In this document: positions 33,866 to 46,678 of the stretch, one piece after another
Position numbering within the stretch: position 1 is the first letter of the stretch
How the letters are laid out: each line of letters opens with the position of its first letter
Assembly (NCBI GenBank): GCA_950295325.1
Contig: OX485805.1
Coordinates: forward strand, 38,861,501 to 38,925,500
Origin: Polytrichum commune
Lineage: Eukaryota > Streptophyta > Polytrichopsida > Polytrichales > Polytrichaceae
Reading direction: 5' to 3'
DNA: 64,000 bases
Program-made: the position numbers and the translations under genes
Notes under the pieces: generated by a model
What the model was told of the DNA's origin: nothing
What the model saw: the letters and a program-made list of their open reading frames with translations, nothing else
Databases searched by the model: none

Positions 33866-35206
33866 AATCTGAACATAGACAAGTGTAGCCCAATTTCCCT
33901 CGAACCCGCCCAAAAAATGTGACCTCAATTTCAACGACCATAGCTGAAGATATATTTATTATTATTATTATTTTAAATCCAACCCTATAGATGTTTGCAA
34001 GTTAGAGGTGACCACTCTCAATCCATATTTTAAATGTTGAAGTTTTATTATGTAGGAGATTATAATAGGAATGTCAATAATAGTGGGTCTCGAGGGGTAG
34101 CAGTTTAGAAATTGAATTAGGGTGGGTATTTTGATCGAACCTCCACTCAAATCATCTTCAAATGACTAAATGTTAACCTCGTTCAAAAGAGGGGCAAATA
34201 TACCTACTCAAATCAACTGACAATTTTTTAAATCAATTTTTTTGGTTTTTTTTGGGAAGGTTTGCAATTTGAGGCAGCGGTGCCACGACTACGTACGCAC
34301 CTTCCACGTGAATTTAGAGCCGCCAACACATGTCCAACTAGAGATTCCAACAATATATGTTTTGGATATGTTGTGTGTAAGTGTCACGCAAATTTTTAGA
34401 TCAATTGGGAATCATTTGCACATAGGGATCAACAAAAATTCATGTTAAGAATATCTTGCCCCTGAACTGCAAAGGTGAAGAATGTCAAGTTTTGGTTCAT
34501 GGACCAGTTTCGTTATAAACCGGTTGAGAGCACACTCCCATGTTTGTGCACCACGTGCGGCTGGGGTTTTTTTGTTTTGTTTTGGGGCTATTTACCTTCA
34601 AGGGCTGAATTAAAGCCTCCCTATAATTACTTAAATTTCAAAAATGGCCCATTTGTTTGCACCCTTCCATTACTTATATTGTCCAAGTCACTGCAATTTT
34701 TTGTACTCTATATTCCTTTTAAGTAATTTTGGACAGACGGAAATCCCAATTATCATCCATCCCCGTGAGTCCTAAACCCATTTACATACCATGCTAAACA
34801 TAACTTCTAGGATCCTTATCTTCAGCCTCTATATTAATTTTACAAAAAAATAATGGCCCACGTTTTATGTCCATCTAACTTACTTATAATGGGATTACCT
34901 ACATTTAATGGCCCCTTCATTATTTGGAATTCCTTTATAATTTTTATTTCAAATTATTTTAATCCTCTCTATATTATGCCGCACGTTGTTTTTAAAATGC
35001 ACTAAGTGATCTACCCGTGGTTTGAATTAATCCAATAATAGCTGACTTTGTTGAATGAAAATTATTCACATGGCAAAACATAGAAGACTTGAACATGAAC
35101 AAGAGGAGTAGTTGAAAAAGTCAAGAAACCATCCAAACTAATGTCAAAGGGGTTAGGGCAAACTACTCACGACCAAATTATGGTCGCATAAGAAATTAGG
35201 GTTTAT
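33866..35206. other. Intergenic, no gene seen
   Basis: AT-rich decayed sequence, with an (ATT)n run near 33957-33971. No supported gene, RNA or repeat boundary. Confidence 0.5.
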
Positions 35207-35508
35207 GGTGGGTTTACACTAGGGTCCAAGACTAAAGAAACTCAAAAATCTAGTGATCCTACTGGTCAAGAGCAAAATTCTGGACCCAAGGAGTTTACAC
35301 TAGGGTTTGGAACCAAGGCATGAAAAAAAATGAAGTGGCGTTAATGCGACATCATTTTTTTGCCAAATCATATCAGCCTCCCCCTCCCTCGTCCCAAGAA
35401 ATTAATCCTCATAATGTGAGAAAACCAGTCTTGAGTTTGAAAGTACGGTCCATTAAGCGGTGTTTGGGACCCAAATTCATGGACCCCGGGACCCTAATGT
35501 AACCCACC
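35207..35508. mobile_element. Small TIR element, ends 'GGTGGGTTTACACTAGGGTCC'-like
   Basis: 35207-35227 and 35489-35508 are inverted repeats with one 1-bp gap and one mismatch. The interior has an extra copy of 'gtttacactaggg' near 35291. A diverged relative lies at 47045-47180. Non-coding. The target-site duplication was not resolved. Confidence 0.7.
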
Positions 35509-37515
35509 CTAAGTAGTGGGAGGCCTTGAGGGGAGGTTGTGCCTAGGGAATGCTCGTCTTGAAAGGCCTCCCATTGCACAAAGAGTGCATTCCACACAAA
35601 CAATGCACAAAGAATTGCATTGGTGCAAGTGGAACGCATTGCCACACTCTTATGGGCATCATGACATGAGGAGCTTATATTAAAGACATTACTTTTTTTT
35701 TTAGGATTGTTGTATGTTGAAGGTGAAAAGATTGGCACCCCAAGTTATAAAGGTAAGATTTCATAACACATATCAAGGAGGAGGGTGAACAAAAGGGAGG
35801 GGGAGGCTAAAAACGTTGGTTATTATTGTGGAGCTTGTGATTGTTAGTTCTAGCCCAATTATCTCCTATATCATGGTCAAGGACATTAGTCCATTGTAAT
35901 GAGCTTAAATTGGGATGAATGAACAACAAACATGTAGTGGGCATGTTTCCCTATTTCCCTATTTTCCCTTGGTAGGTATGGTGAAACAAAATCCTTCCTT
36001 AGTTCAAAATATCATTTTAAGCATATTGGACTTGAATCACTCTAACGAGATTAAGTTGGGATGCATCCAACCATAAACTCATATGGGGTAGGATCTCTCT
36101 CTCTCTCTCTCTGGAGACAAAAAAGGAAGGGGATGGAGGTTGAAGATAAAAGAGGGTGTGATTTGTGAGTATCTAGGGCACATTTACATGTATATAAAAT
36201 ATCCAACCGATTTGTATCACATGGTCAAAGATTTGTAGTAGCCATGTAACTTGAAGGTGAAAATGTTGGAGACCTTCTAGCTTAGATTTTATATCAAAAC
36301 TAGCAAGAGAGACCTTAAATTGCTCTATTGATGTTAAGTTGGGATAAATCAACCACAAGTCTGTAGAGGGTAGGCTTTTACTAGACATCCTTACATGGTT
36401 TCCACATATCTTAAGCCATATCATGTCCCTCCATAGTTTTATGACACCCATTTTATATTTGCGCAAACCTAATTTACAGTGGAACATATGCTCAAACACG
36501 GTAGTGATGTTGTTGCCCCACCATTCCGTGTTGTTCTATCTCAATTGGTATTGTTTAAAAAAATAAAATGTGCCATGAGTGGTCCACTTCGGGGGACCAC
36601 ATTAAAGTGATTCATAAGTTATTTGCTTTGTCACCTTGCCCTCATATTGACAATGTTAAGTCGTTAACGACAACATGTCGAATGGATGGTTTATTTAGAA
36701 ATGTCCTAAGCATCATATCATATGAACAAGGGCAACGTTCAAGGATGACACATGCCCATGCCAAGACTATTATAGAATCTCATGTTATGACCTTTATACC
36801 CTCAAACATTTTATGAGTGTTTTCGATATCATGAGCCACCGGGTATGAAATTCTAAGCGTTCACTCAACACCCAATATCCACCAATATGTGGAAAAGAAA
36901 GCCATACATGTGGACCAATAGTTTATATTAGGGTCTAGACAAAAGAAGTCAAGGTTCAATTAAAATCTTTAAGGTAAATGGGCCTTAAATGGACATTTTA
37001 AAAGCTTTGCATCCGCTTCTCATAGGATGTGACAAATGCAATTCGTATAAGATCATTGCTAATTCCAAATCTCGCATGTAGCCATTTTCCTTGTATTTTT
37101 TTATTTTTTTTTTATTTCATCATCAAATTGAAGATTCTTGAGCTCCATAAATGGTTACATAATCCTCCCCACCCAAAATTTCTTAACTATAAGGCCTAAA
37201 ATGGTTAGCACATTTTGAGAACGTAGTCCAATAATTTTTAAACATGTGTCTTTTTTTAATGTCCATTTCTAGATCCATATCGAAGCACACATCCCTTAAT
37301 ATATGCATGTACACTTAAGAAAAATGATTGAGTAAGGCATGCATAATTTAATCCCCAAAGGCATGGGGAATTGACCTTGAATCGACAATATATTATGAAG
37401 TGTGAAGGACTACATAGTTTGGAGTTGACATACAAAATATACATATTATGAAGGGTAAATGCTACAGTGAATTTTGTACAATTGGATAAATAACATTAAC
37501 ATTGACGGAGAGAGA
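35509..37515. other. Intergenic, no gene seen
   Basis: Contains a (CT)n run near 36092-36111. Open frames are short and match nothing recognised. Confidence 0.5.
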
Positions 37516-37693
37516 GAGGAAATTCTTGTATACGAGTGTACCTCTCATTCATGCAACCTAAAAGCCATGAAGTGATATGCAGTATGGAGTTAGTCTACTC
37601 AAGGTTGTTTGAGATGGACTGACAACAAACCTATAGCCTATAGGGGGCTGATTTTTATGGATGAGAGGTACACTCGTTTATGATAATTCCCTC
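37516..37693. mobile_element. ~178-bp foldback MITE
   Basis: Inverted termini of about 35-40 bp with an exact 16-bp core: cgagtgtacctctcat at 37533-37548 and its complement at 37661-37676. The interior also pairs in part ('gttagtctactcaa' with 'ttgagatggactgac'), so the transcript would form a long hairpin. No clear target duplication. Confidence 0.75.
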
Positions 37694-37951
37694 TTACCTA
37701 GCAACACTGTTGAGGTAACATGGGGTAAAATCAAACCCCATATATTTGTGGTTAATTTATCTCGAGCATGTCACTTGAGCCCCAAATACTAATTTATGGG
37801 GTCAAATCGTTTAAAAACCAACAACACATGCTAGAATATTATTGACTCCATTTTCACCTTGGGTAATGTTGGTGGGGACCCAACTCAAAGAGGTAGGTGT
37901 CTAGCCATTGCCACACGAGATGCATGATACAGTGGAGCTTGAAAAAAAAAA

Positions 37952-38083
37952 CAAGCAATGGACAGAGGAGATCCGGGGAGAAGGGTTACATCGGTCAAAT
38001 CTGATGGTCGAGAAAGCATAGGCAACGTGGCCTCACCAGAAGCCAGAAGTTGCTTTCATCACCCATAGACTTCTTCTCGACAA
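37952..38083. repeat. 132-bp dispersed repeat R2, copy 1
   Basis: Same orientation and about 88% identical by eye to 46546-46678 over its whole length, with sharp ends ('caagca-tgga' to 'ttcttctcgacaa'). Includes 'gcaacgtggcctcaccagaa' and 'gggttacatcggtcaaat'. Markedly more GC-rich and better conserved than its surroundings. Confidence 0.88.
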
Positions 38084-38860
38084 CATGTCAATAAACTCAA
38101 TACATCTTCCATATATTAAACTTTTTAGCAAAAGAAAAACTTGAAGGACTGATGAGGGAGATTGCATTTTGAAAACTGTAAATCAACAATAAACATGAAG
38201 TGGGTTGGAAATCATACTAGAAAATAAAAACATAGTAATACCAAATACACACATTTTAAAACAAAGTCTTGCACCTTTGTTGGTCTCATGTGCCTTTAAG
38301 GGTTAGATGGAACCTTGCATTAAGATCTAAGCTTAGAGTGGGTTTGCTCAAATAGGGAGGATTATTTGTTGTTGTTTTTAGTTTTTTTAATCTTTTTTCT
38401 TTTGGCACAAATTGAAAATTTAGTTGCAAGAACTGAACCAAAATACAACCACCTTGGAAAAACCTAGCACAAAGCAAGGGGAAATCAAGAAATAATGCCC
38501 ATCAGGGGCCTAACCTTCCACGTGACCACTAAGTTACTCTTGGTCACAAGAAGGTTCTGACCCCTCAAGTTGAATCAAATTTGTTAAGAACATCTTGGTA
38601 GGCAACGTTCGGGGCCTTTTCCAAATCCATGAAAGTTGGAGGGTGTGGACCAACAAAATTCCCTAGGCAAGGATGTTATTTTAAGTGACACTTTTTGTTT
38701 TGACATAATTTGAACATGTACGATGATGTGAACCATTTGGGTCCAATTTCATGTTCTTGAGTACCTAGTGTGATTGTTTGATTTTGAGGTTTCTTTTGTC
38801 TTCATCCTTGGATGAAGACACCGTAACTCCAAAATTCGATTACAATATCAGTTGAGAGCA
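38084..38860. other. Intergenic, no gene seen
   Basis: Nothing recognisable between R2 and the direct duplication. Confidence 0.45.
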
Positions 38861-39300
38861 AAACAAGAAAACAGTGGAACCGTGAGGCTCTGTCCTTTAT
38901 TATGAAAGATTACAATTATAGCTATCCATTTTGCTCATGCTAGTTCATGGCTATTTACTATACCTATAACCAAATCTTGCTTGGATTTTGTGCACATTCT
39001 TCTCAAATGTGGGTCAAGGACTGAAGCTACTTATTTATCACCCGAAAATTTTCAAATAAATAATTAACAACTGCCAAAATGACTATAGTTAACTAGATTT
39101 TTTCAGTACATTTTAGGGAGCATCTATAGTTAACTAGATATAAATAACTATAGTTAACCTCCACATTAAATAAAATGAACCAAAAATAATAGGAACAAGT
39201 AACGTCCAAGTGTGAACGCAAAGTGGTTAGGAAATTTGCTTTTGAAACAGAGAAGTTGATGCATAGTCTCTATCCCACAGACATAGCCAACAAAATACAC
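38861..39300. repeat. ~440-bp direct duplication, copy 1
   Basis: Aligns end to end with 40229-40848 at about 85% identity, apart from the microsatellite in copy 2. Shared blocks include 'cgtgaggctctgt', 'ttattatgaaagatta', 'ttggattttgtgcac', 'aacaagtaacgtccaagtgtg' in shortened form and 'gtggttaggaaatttgct'. A 66-residue open frame begins at 39223, and the matching frame in copy 2 is only partly kept. Could be the long terminal repeats of a small, unclassified element, since about 930 bp separate the copies, or a plain duplication. Confidence 0.8.
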
Positions 39301-40228
39301 ACAGCATGCATGGAAAGCTTGTATGAGGGGAACATGACGTGCTTAGAGAATAATGTATTGCAAATTGTAAGGGAGAGAAAGGATAAGAACAAATCTTTAA
39401 AATTGAAGCTAAATGTAAGTTGATTGTGCCTTTGATTTAAAAAAATTATTTTGTGAGTCTCATTTTCTTTATGTAACTAGGCCAACTTATGAACATGAGG
39501 CACCGATCAAATTTTTGAGGCAATGTTATCTTGATGAATATATGAAGTTAGCTGAAGATAGATTGATACGATGAGATTAGGTATAGGGATTCAACTTATG
39601 CATTAGACAAGTAAAATGGGAACATAATTGTATAAAGCTACACAAGTGTATTACATAAAGTTCCCATGACATGTGTTGGAATTTGAGAAGCATAGATGAA
39701 CTCCAACTGAAGCGATGTTTAGAGATGGGTTTATGCAAAGGTGGAGGACTGCAAAAGGAGAGGATGGGGAAGGTGTAGGTGCATGCATGCAACACTATGC
39801 ATCTACACAGGAGGACTCCCTTTGAGTGGCCTTTGATTATAAGCCCTCACAATCATCACCCTCACTTACAATGTCCTCAAGTATGCAACCTTGACTTGCT
39901 CACTTGAATTCTAGTGCATTGGATAGCAACAAGTTAGTACCTAGATCTGTTGTGGAATACACAATACATGCCCACAACTAAAACAAGTTTGTAATGTTAC
40001 ATGTATATATGTATATCCTATTTGTTGAGCATATAGTTGGTATGTTTTGTAATGAGTTATAGGGTGTGAATCCAAAGATCACTTTCATGTCGGTTTGTAA
40101 CAACATGACATAATTTTCTTCTTCTAGTTATAACCAATTGTGAGTGGCATGCCCAATATGGTGGTTGAAGATGCCGATCAAAGCCCTGTCAAGGTTGGCA
40201 TATTAAACCACTAACAATATTCCACCAT
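39301..40228. other. Spacer between the two duplicated blocks
   Basis: No primer-binding-site or polyprotein-like sequence was recognised, so an LTR interpretation is unproven. Confidence 0.4.
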
Positions 40229-40848
40229 AAACAAGAAAACGGTAGAATCGTGAGGCTCTGTTCTTTATTATGAAAGATTATAATTGTAGTTGTCCACTTT
40301 GCTCATGCCAATTCATGGTTATTCACTATACCAAACCTTTCTTGGATTTTGTGCACCTTCTTCTCAAATACGGGTCAAGGATTGAAGCTACTCATTTATC
40401 ACCCGAAATTTTTAAAATAAATAATCAAGAATTGCCGAAATAACTATAGTTAACTAGGTTTCTTTCAATGCATTTTAGGGAGCACTTATAGATATATATA
40501 GATATATAGATATATATAGATATATAGATATAGATATAGATATAGATATAGATATAGATATAGATATAGATATAGATATAGATATAGATATAGATATAGA
40601 TATAGATATAGATATAGATATAGATATATATATATATATATAGATAGATATAGATAGATAGATAGATATATAGATATATATAGATATATAAAAACTATAG
40701 TTAATATCCACATTACATAAAGTGGACCAGAAATAACAAGAACAAGTAACGTCCAAGTGTGAACACAAAGTGGTTAGGAAATTTGCTCTTGAAACGAAGA
40801 AGTTGATGGATAGTCTCTGTCCTACAGACAAAGCCAATAAATAAACAC
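40229..40848. repeat. ~430-bp direct duplication, copy 2, with inserted microsatellite
   Basis: Second copy of 38861-39300. Where copy 1 has a short 'ctatagttaactagatataaat' stretch, this copy has about 200 bp of TATAGA-type repeats. Confidence 0.8.
40489..40690. repeat. (TATAGA)n / (TA)n / (GATA)n microsatellite
   Basis: About 200 bp of mostly perfect hexamers, flanked by 8-bp 'tatatata-g' variants and ending in mixed TA and GATA units. The isoleucine/serine/tyrosine open frames across it are artefacts. Confidence 0.97.
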
Positions 40849-43024
40849 AAGGACTTGGCTTAGCTCTTAGTCCTCGCCATCAAACCCTCACTTAGAATGT
40901 CTTCAAATATGCGACCTTGAGGTGGTAATTGGCGACAAGTTGAGATTGATTGTGAAATACACATTGATAATACATGTTTGCAAGCAAATGTAAACCTTAA
41001 GAACCTTTGAGTGTCGTTATCCAATAAGCAATGGGGTGGACATCACAAGTAGATTTTCATCCAACCACTACTTGCATGAGGTGGCGGTGAAAAGGGAAAC
41101 ATGGCCATCACCACCGTAGTTGTGTCCTACTTAAGTATTTGGTGCCCAAGGGTCCCTATCTAGTGAGATTGGGTGGCAATGGCCTTCTCTAATGTGATCA
41201 CGGCTTCTCATCACATCACGGATATGATCATGTGCATACAAAGGAAGTGCAACATGATTCGATGATGCATGTCAACGCAATTGTTGAGAAGTTTTATTGA
41301 GTTCATGTAACATGTTTTAATTATTTTATTCCTTCCGAGGATGAGTTCATTCCTATAATAAGCCAACAATTGACCTTCGCTTGACACCATTAGTGATGAT
41401 GATGGGGACTCGACCCGTACTCATTATGTCTTGCTCCCCTAGATTTGAGGTCCATAAACATCACCAAATTCCAAATAGGTATGCCACAAAACCATCACAA
41501 AACTCAACATTCATACTAGGACTATGAGTAACCACTCTCTTGTAAGCTCACAAGGTAGTACAATACACAATGTTATTGTGGAAAAACATGATGTGTAATA
41601 TGTACATGTGAGATCTTGCTAGGCGAGTCAATGTGCTTTATCCTCACTAATCGTGACAAGAGTCTAGGTCAAATCCCAATAGCTTGAGTTCCTTTTAGTT
41701 CTATAACATGCTCGTCTTCTTTATTTGGGGGTGGTGATGATGGTGCATGTAATTGTGGATTTGATGTTGAGCACTTTGTGATTTTATGCCCTTGGTGTAA
41801 TCGTAGCACTTCAAATACATGGGTGTGGCAAGTGAGTCGTGAGGAGTAAAGTTATAAGGTGCCACAACAAAGAGTTTCGGTCAAATTGAACAAGGAATTT
41901 CACTTTCAAAGACCTTGACTGTGAGAGAGTGTGTTTTTTTCATTTCATCAAAAGTGCAATCTTCCAAGTTGCCTTCAATGCAACTTGAACTTCCCTTCCT
42001 AATGGGGAAAAGGAAGAAAAATAAAATAACAAAGAATAAAAAAAATAAAGGTCTTGAATCTCTCTCACCTCCTCACAAAAGGTTGATTTCCGCCACCAAT
42101 TTGAAGATTCACGTGCCTTTAGTTAGCACGGAAACACGGTACCATCTCAAATGGGCCTTGGTTGTCACTCAATGGGGAGTGCTTGTCCGGGCAAGCAAGC
42201 AATTGGATGTGACCCTCCTACCCACGGCTTTATGTGTTGTGTAAGATAAGCTCCACCTTCCTAACTTAAAGTAACCCTTTATCGCTCCCAAGAGCCCCAC
42301 GGGCTCTCTTTCTCAAAAAGAGAAGTCATCATGGAGCCACACCATGTCTTCACCCGTTTTTTCTTTCCCTATCCTCCTTTTCCTATTAGCATGAAGAGTA
42401 TATGATGTTTCAAGCATAGATAGACTATGTAAGTCTTGTTTGATTTCGTTTTAATTTGAAGGAGCATGATTTTCCGATTTTTTTAAAATTTAAATTGTTT
42501 TTAAAAATTATTTTTTGCATCTCGTAGAAGGTCATTGAGACTTGAATGAGGAAGTGAATTTTTTTTGCATGTGGGTGTTGCCCATTTCAAGGATCAACCA
42601 ACTTCAATAGTGTGGACAATATCATGAACCAATGATGCTTTGAAATTGGCATTCAAGCTCATTGTGAGAGACACTCATCATCCGGTCAACAAACTTTGAT
42701 TGCCCTTAGAAATTACATATGAGCTTTAAATTTGGGATCTCAATCTTTCTAATGTATATGCATTCTAAATGTATACAACTATTTGATATTTTTTTTGAGG
42801 GCCCTCATCCGTCATGTTATTTGTACTTAGAAACAAACAACATATTCACTAGTTGCCCCAACTTGAGAACTTCAACTTTGCAATTGTTACATCTTCTTAA
42901 AATGTTGTTGAAATGAAGAGAATTTTTCCTTCTATATTTTTGTAATGAAGTTTGTTTCCAAATATAGTAGTGGTTGATTATAAAACACGTTGGTGATTAT
43001 GGGCTCAATAATCCTTACTTTGAT
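40849..43024. other. Intergenic, no gene seen
   Basis: The 41915-42244 frame shows no known domain. A small stem (gagcccc/gggctc) sits at 42291-42306 without a downstream T run. Confidence 0.45.
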
Positions 43025-43383
43025 AATCAAGGGTAGTAAGGTAGACAACCCTTATTTGGTTACTTTTCTAATAAAAACACCTATATTTGAATGCTATGTG
43101 AGTTGGTGTGGCTTTGAGAACATATACAAAAAATGCATGTGTTAAAAAATGATTGGATTGTGTGCTCAAAATATGATAACCATTCTAGTTTAATAGGCAA
43201 CAAAATGGGGGCCAAGACCTATATGCCTGGTTAAAGAGCATGAGAATCCTTACTTTGATAATGAATAAGATATTCATATGACCTCTGAAAACTATGAGAA
43301 AAACTAAGGACTACATACATGATTTGGATTTGTTAACTATCTTGTTAACTAACACATGCTTCATATCCTAGAAGAAGTGGACT
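43025..43383. repeat. R1 dispersed repeat, copy C
   Basis: Contains the R1 blocks 'acacctatatttga', 'gtgtgctcaaaatatgat', 'ccattctag-ttaatag-caac', 'gagaatccttactttgata', 'attcatatgacctctgaaaa', 'gatttggatttgttaact' and 'agaagtgg'. It is the fullest copy along with 28355-28700. Confidence 0.8.
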
Positions 43384-46300
43384 AGTCAAAAAAAAAAAAA
43401 AAAAAACTCAAACCCATTGAAGACCCATCTAGCTTTCAAACGTTCCAAGTTCATTGGAATGCACTTCCAAGGGGGCGATAATGAATCTAGATTTTTGGCA
43501 AAGGACATGCTTCCAAAGTTGTTTTCAAACTTCGAGTTCGAGTTATTTGCAAAGGGTACCTTCATGGCATCACCCAATGCGTGCTTCCGCTTCACTACCC
43601 TTTCCACCAAGGGGCAAGCGGGTGATGGGATGGGTACCTAACCCACGGAGGGAGAGTTTTTGTATTAAAAAAACACAAAGGGTTTACTAAGGCGGGTGGT
43701 AGCGACACCTACTCTTGGTGTAACTTTCAATGTACTCCCACTCATGTGTTGTTGTTCAAGCCCTATCCCCCAATCCCTCTTATGATTGATTTGTGCTTCT
43801 TCTCCTCACTTTGGATGATCTTTTGTGTTGCCAAGGGAAGCTAGAAGAGTCGTGTGCTCGCGTGATGGGTGCATTCGCATGATAAGAGTGTTCAAGAAAG
43901 CGACCATCACTTGAGTCACCCTCGACGTGGCCTCTCGTGTGTTAATTGGGTTGTCAAATTTCCAAACGAATCATTTAACGGGCCTCCCATGTGTTTTTTT
44001 GGGCAATTTATCGTTGAATCCGGACATTGAAATGAGAAAAAGGAACATTCCATCGTTTTCTCATCCATTCGATTGCCAAGAAATCAATGAAAATGATTAG
44101 AATCGGATGAAATGTCGATGGCTTAAAACTAGTAAGGTAGAATGTGAAAAAAATATAAGGACTTTGATCTTTCGTGGTCACATAGGCCTCCCAAAGTGGA
44201 TAGTGTTGATCATTGACATTTTCATCTCCTTCAACCGTTGAGATGCGAATCTAGTGATTAGAATATATACATGCAATTTATTATTAAAATCTAAATTTGG
44301 AGTTTACATGCCTAGTTTAAGAGGAATCTAAATTTGGAGTTTACATACAAGGTCTCTCATACTAGGCTTTAGTGCTATGTTTGGGTTTTGGGTGTTGCCC
44401 TGTAAAATGCCAAAGACAATTGATTTTTATAATGGGGCATTGACTATGGGCAAGCAAACTTGCCTCTACCCTCAAGCCTCGTTGGCCTCCCGTGAGCTCT
44501 GACCACACATCAAAAGATCGTTTTTCTTTTTTTCTTTTCAATAGAGCCACACACCTCATGTGGTCTATGATCTTCTTAAGTTTGTAGAATAGATGGAGTC
44601 CACATCCTCAAATTGTGTATAAGACACTCTTAACCTATAATGGCCTAAATGCCCAAAAATGGGACTCTCACTATCAAATGATATGATCTTGGATAAACAT
44701 ATTCATTTCCAAGTATGCTTTCTTCTTCTTTAGATTTCGAACATGGTAATTGGAATTGTTTTTTCACCTCCAAAATTCTTCAATGATTATCTTCTATAAT
44801 ACCACATGATGTGCTCAAATATGAAGAGACATTTTGACAGTTTGATCATTTCAAAATCATATTATGTGTGCAAATTTCCACCAATCTAAAGTATTTGTAA
44901 ATTTAGCCAATCTTATGAACACTTTCTATAAATAGTATGATTTGTGATGACGACAAATTTCAATGTTTCCACTTTTGTTTACAATATGAGAGAACCAATA
45001 TTTAATTTATTTTACTAATTAAAAAACCCCATTATATTATCAGACTATGTGATCCTTTGTTGGTGCCTTACTCAAGCTTAGTGTAGAGTGAAAGTGGACC
45101 ACGTTGAGGGACCGCAACATATATTCAGGTTTGGGTCCCCACCATGACAATGTAATATTTCTAGAAGCCAATGGCACTTAAATTGATTGCCACAACCTTT
45201 AGTTTTGCGATCAACCCACCTCTTTGTGATGGGCCTAATGCAATATCCAGTAAACCATGAACAATTATTCACTTGCTCCATGTAGAACACCCTAAAGATA
45301 TTATATCCATTTTACTTTCTTTGGTCCCTAAGACCTTCAAGGTCTAGTGTAAAGTGAACTTGGTCACTTCTTGACCAATCACATAATTTGTATACTATGG
45401 GTAAAGGGCCCTTCATTTCTAGTGTAAAGTGGTCTTCGTGACTCGTCCAACAAAGATTATGTGAAACTCACCTCTTGGAGGTGGCCCTCACTTATATTAT
45501 TATGCTAGATTATGAAAAACTATTCTTTTGCATGGTCATGTGAGACTCCTAGTAGACTTTCCATGCATTCAAATAGCCTTGGTCTCTTAGGTCCTTGATG
45601 TCTAGCGTAAATCATAATGGGATGGTCTCCAACTTTTTGAACAATGATTTCAATAGATACGGGTTCTCAAGCTCTATTGTTAGCATAGTGGCCTTGATGG
45701 ACTATTTTAACAACTAGGTACATGTAATATCATGTGTAAAACAAATTATAAAGACAAAGTACATGTTTCTCTTTTAGCAACATCCAAGCATGTTAAACAT
45801 TGAGCTTTGATAAGTTTGGTTGCCTAGGGCAGAAGTGTCTATCATGGACATTTTGAGCACTACGGTCCTTTGCTTGACCCAAACATTATCCAGTATTTTA
45901 TTTGGATTTGCAATTACTTTATGAGCTCAACAACATTAAAGTCACACGAATCATACCATATCTAGTTTCTTTGGAAATGGTCAAAGTCACAAACCCCATT
46001 TGACCTTTTCTAGTCACGTACACCCCCTCCCCCTCCAAAGTGGACAATGTTAATTGTTGGCGTTTTGTCTCCTTCAACCAAAGAACATGCATGTGTATTA
46101 ATCCTTAGAATAATACAACTATAGTTCATGCTGAAATACACAATTGCCCACTTTGAAAAGAAAAAAAACACGTGTCTTGATTGAAATTAGGCACTTCTAC
46201 CCTAAACCTCTAAGGGTTACACACCATAGCTAATCAAAATGCTACGCGGACTCATCATCTCCACGCAACCTTAGCTCCAAAGTAGTGATGGGCAAGCAAG

Positions 46301-46545
46301 AGACATGTGCTCATGAGAAAAGACTCTTGAAGGAGAGAGGCAAACAACATAGTAGGAACATACTTTTAACAAAGATTGAAGTAGAAGTAGACTTTTCGGA
46401 AGTCCAAAAAGTGTTGATCAACAATTTATGCACAAAAGTAGACAAAAGTGTCTACATCTTACTTGTCTTTACAATAATTACATGATTTACATTGGTGGCC
46501 CTAACCATACATAACAACCTTCTATGCACCTAAATTTATTGACAA
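43384..46545. other. Intergenic, no gene seen
   Basis: Poly-A at 43389-43406; a ~40-bp tandem pair of 'aatctaaatttggagttta' near 44289 and 44327; and loosely repeated 'tctagtgtaaagtg' words at about 45075, 45342 and 45419. No supported gene. Confidence 0.45.
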
Positions 46546-46678
46546 CAAAGCAGTGGACGGAGGAGATCAGGGGAGGAGGGTTACATCGGTCAAATCCGAC
46601 GGTCAAGAAAGCACAGGCAACGTGGCCTCACCAGAAGCTAGAAGCTGCTTTCATCGCCCATAGGCTTCTTCTCGACAA
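46546..46678. repeat. 132-bp dispersed repeat R2, copy 2
   Basis: See 37952-38083. Same strand, same ends, unrelated flanks. Confidence 0.88.

Noticed and set aside
40475-40837. Ile/Ser/Tyr-repeat open frame
   Set aside because: Translation of the TATAGA microsatellite.
38861-40848. Calling the 2-kb duplication an LTR retrotransposon
   Set aside because: No TG/CA ends, primer-binding site, polypurine tract or coding remnants were seen; kept only as a duplication.
41740-41830. Possible gag zinc knuckle on the minus strand
   Set aside because: Cys/His spacing does not fit the motif and no neighbouring retroelement sequence was found.
41915-42244. 109-residue open frame with Lys/Asn-rich centre
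   Set aside because: Low complexity, no domain and no splice-consistent partners; judged random.
42285-42325. Terminator-like stem (gagcccc/gggctc)
   Set aside because: Short, no T run, and no meaning in a Pol II context; left as a chance palindrome.
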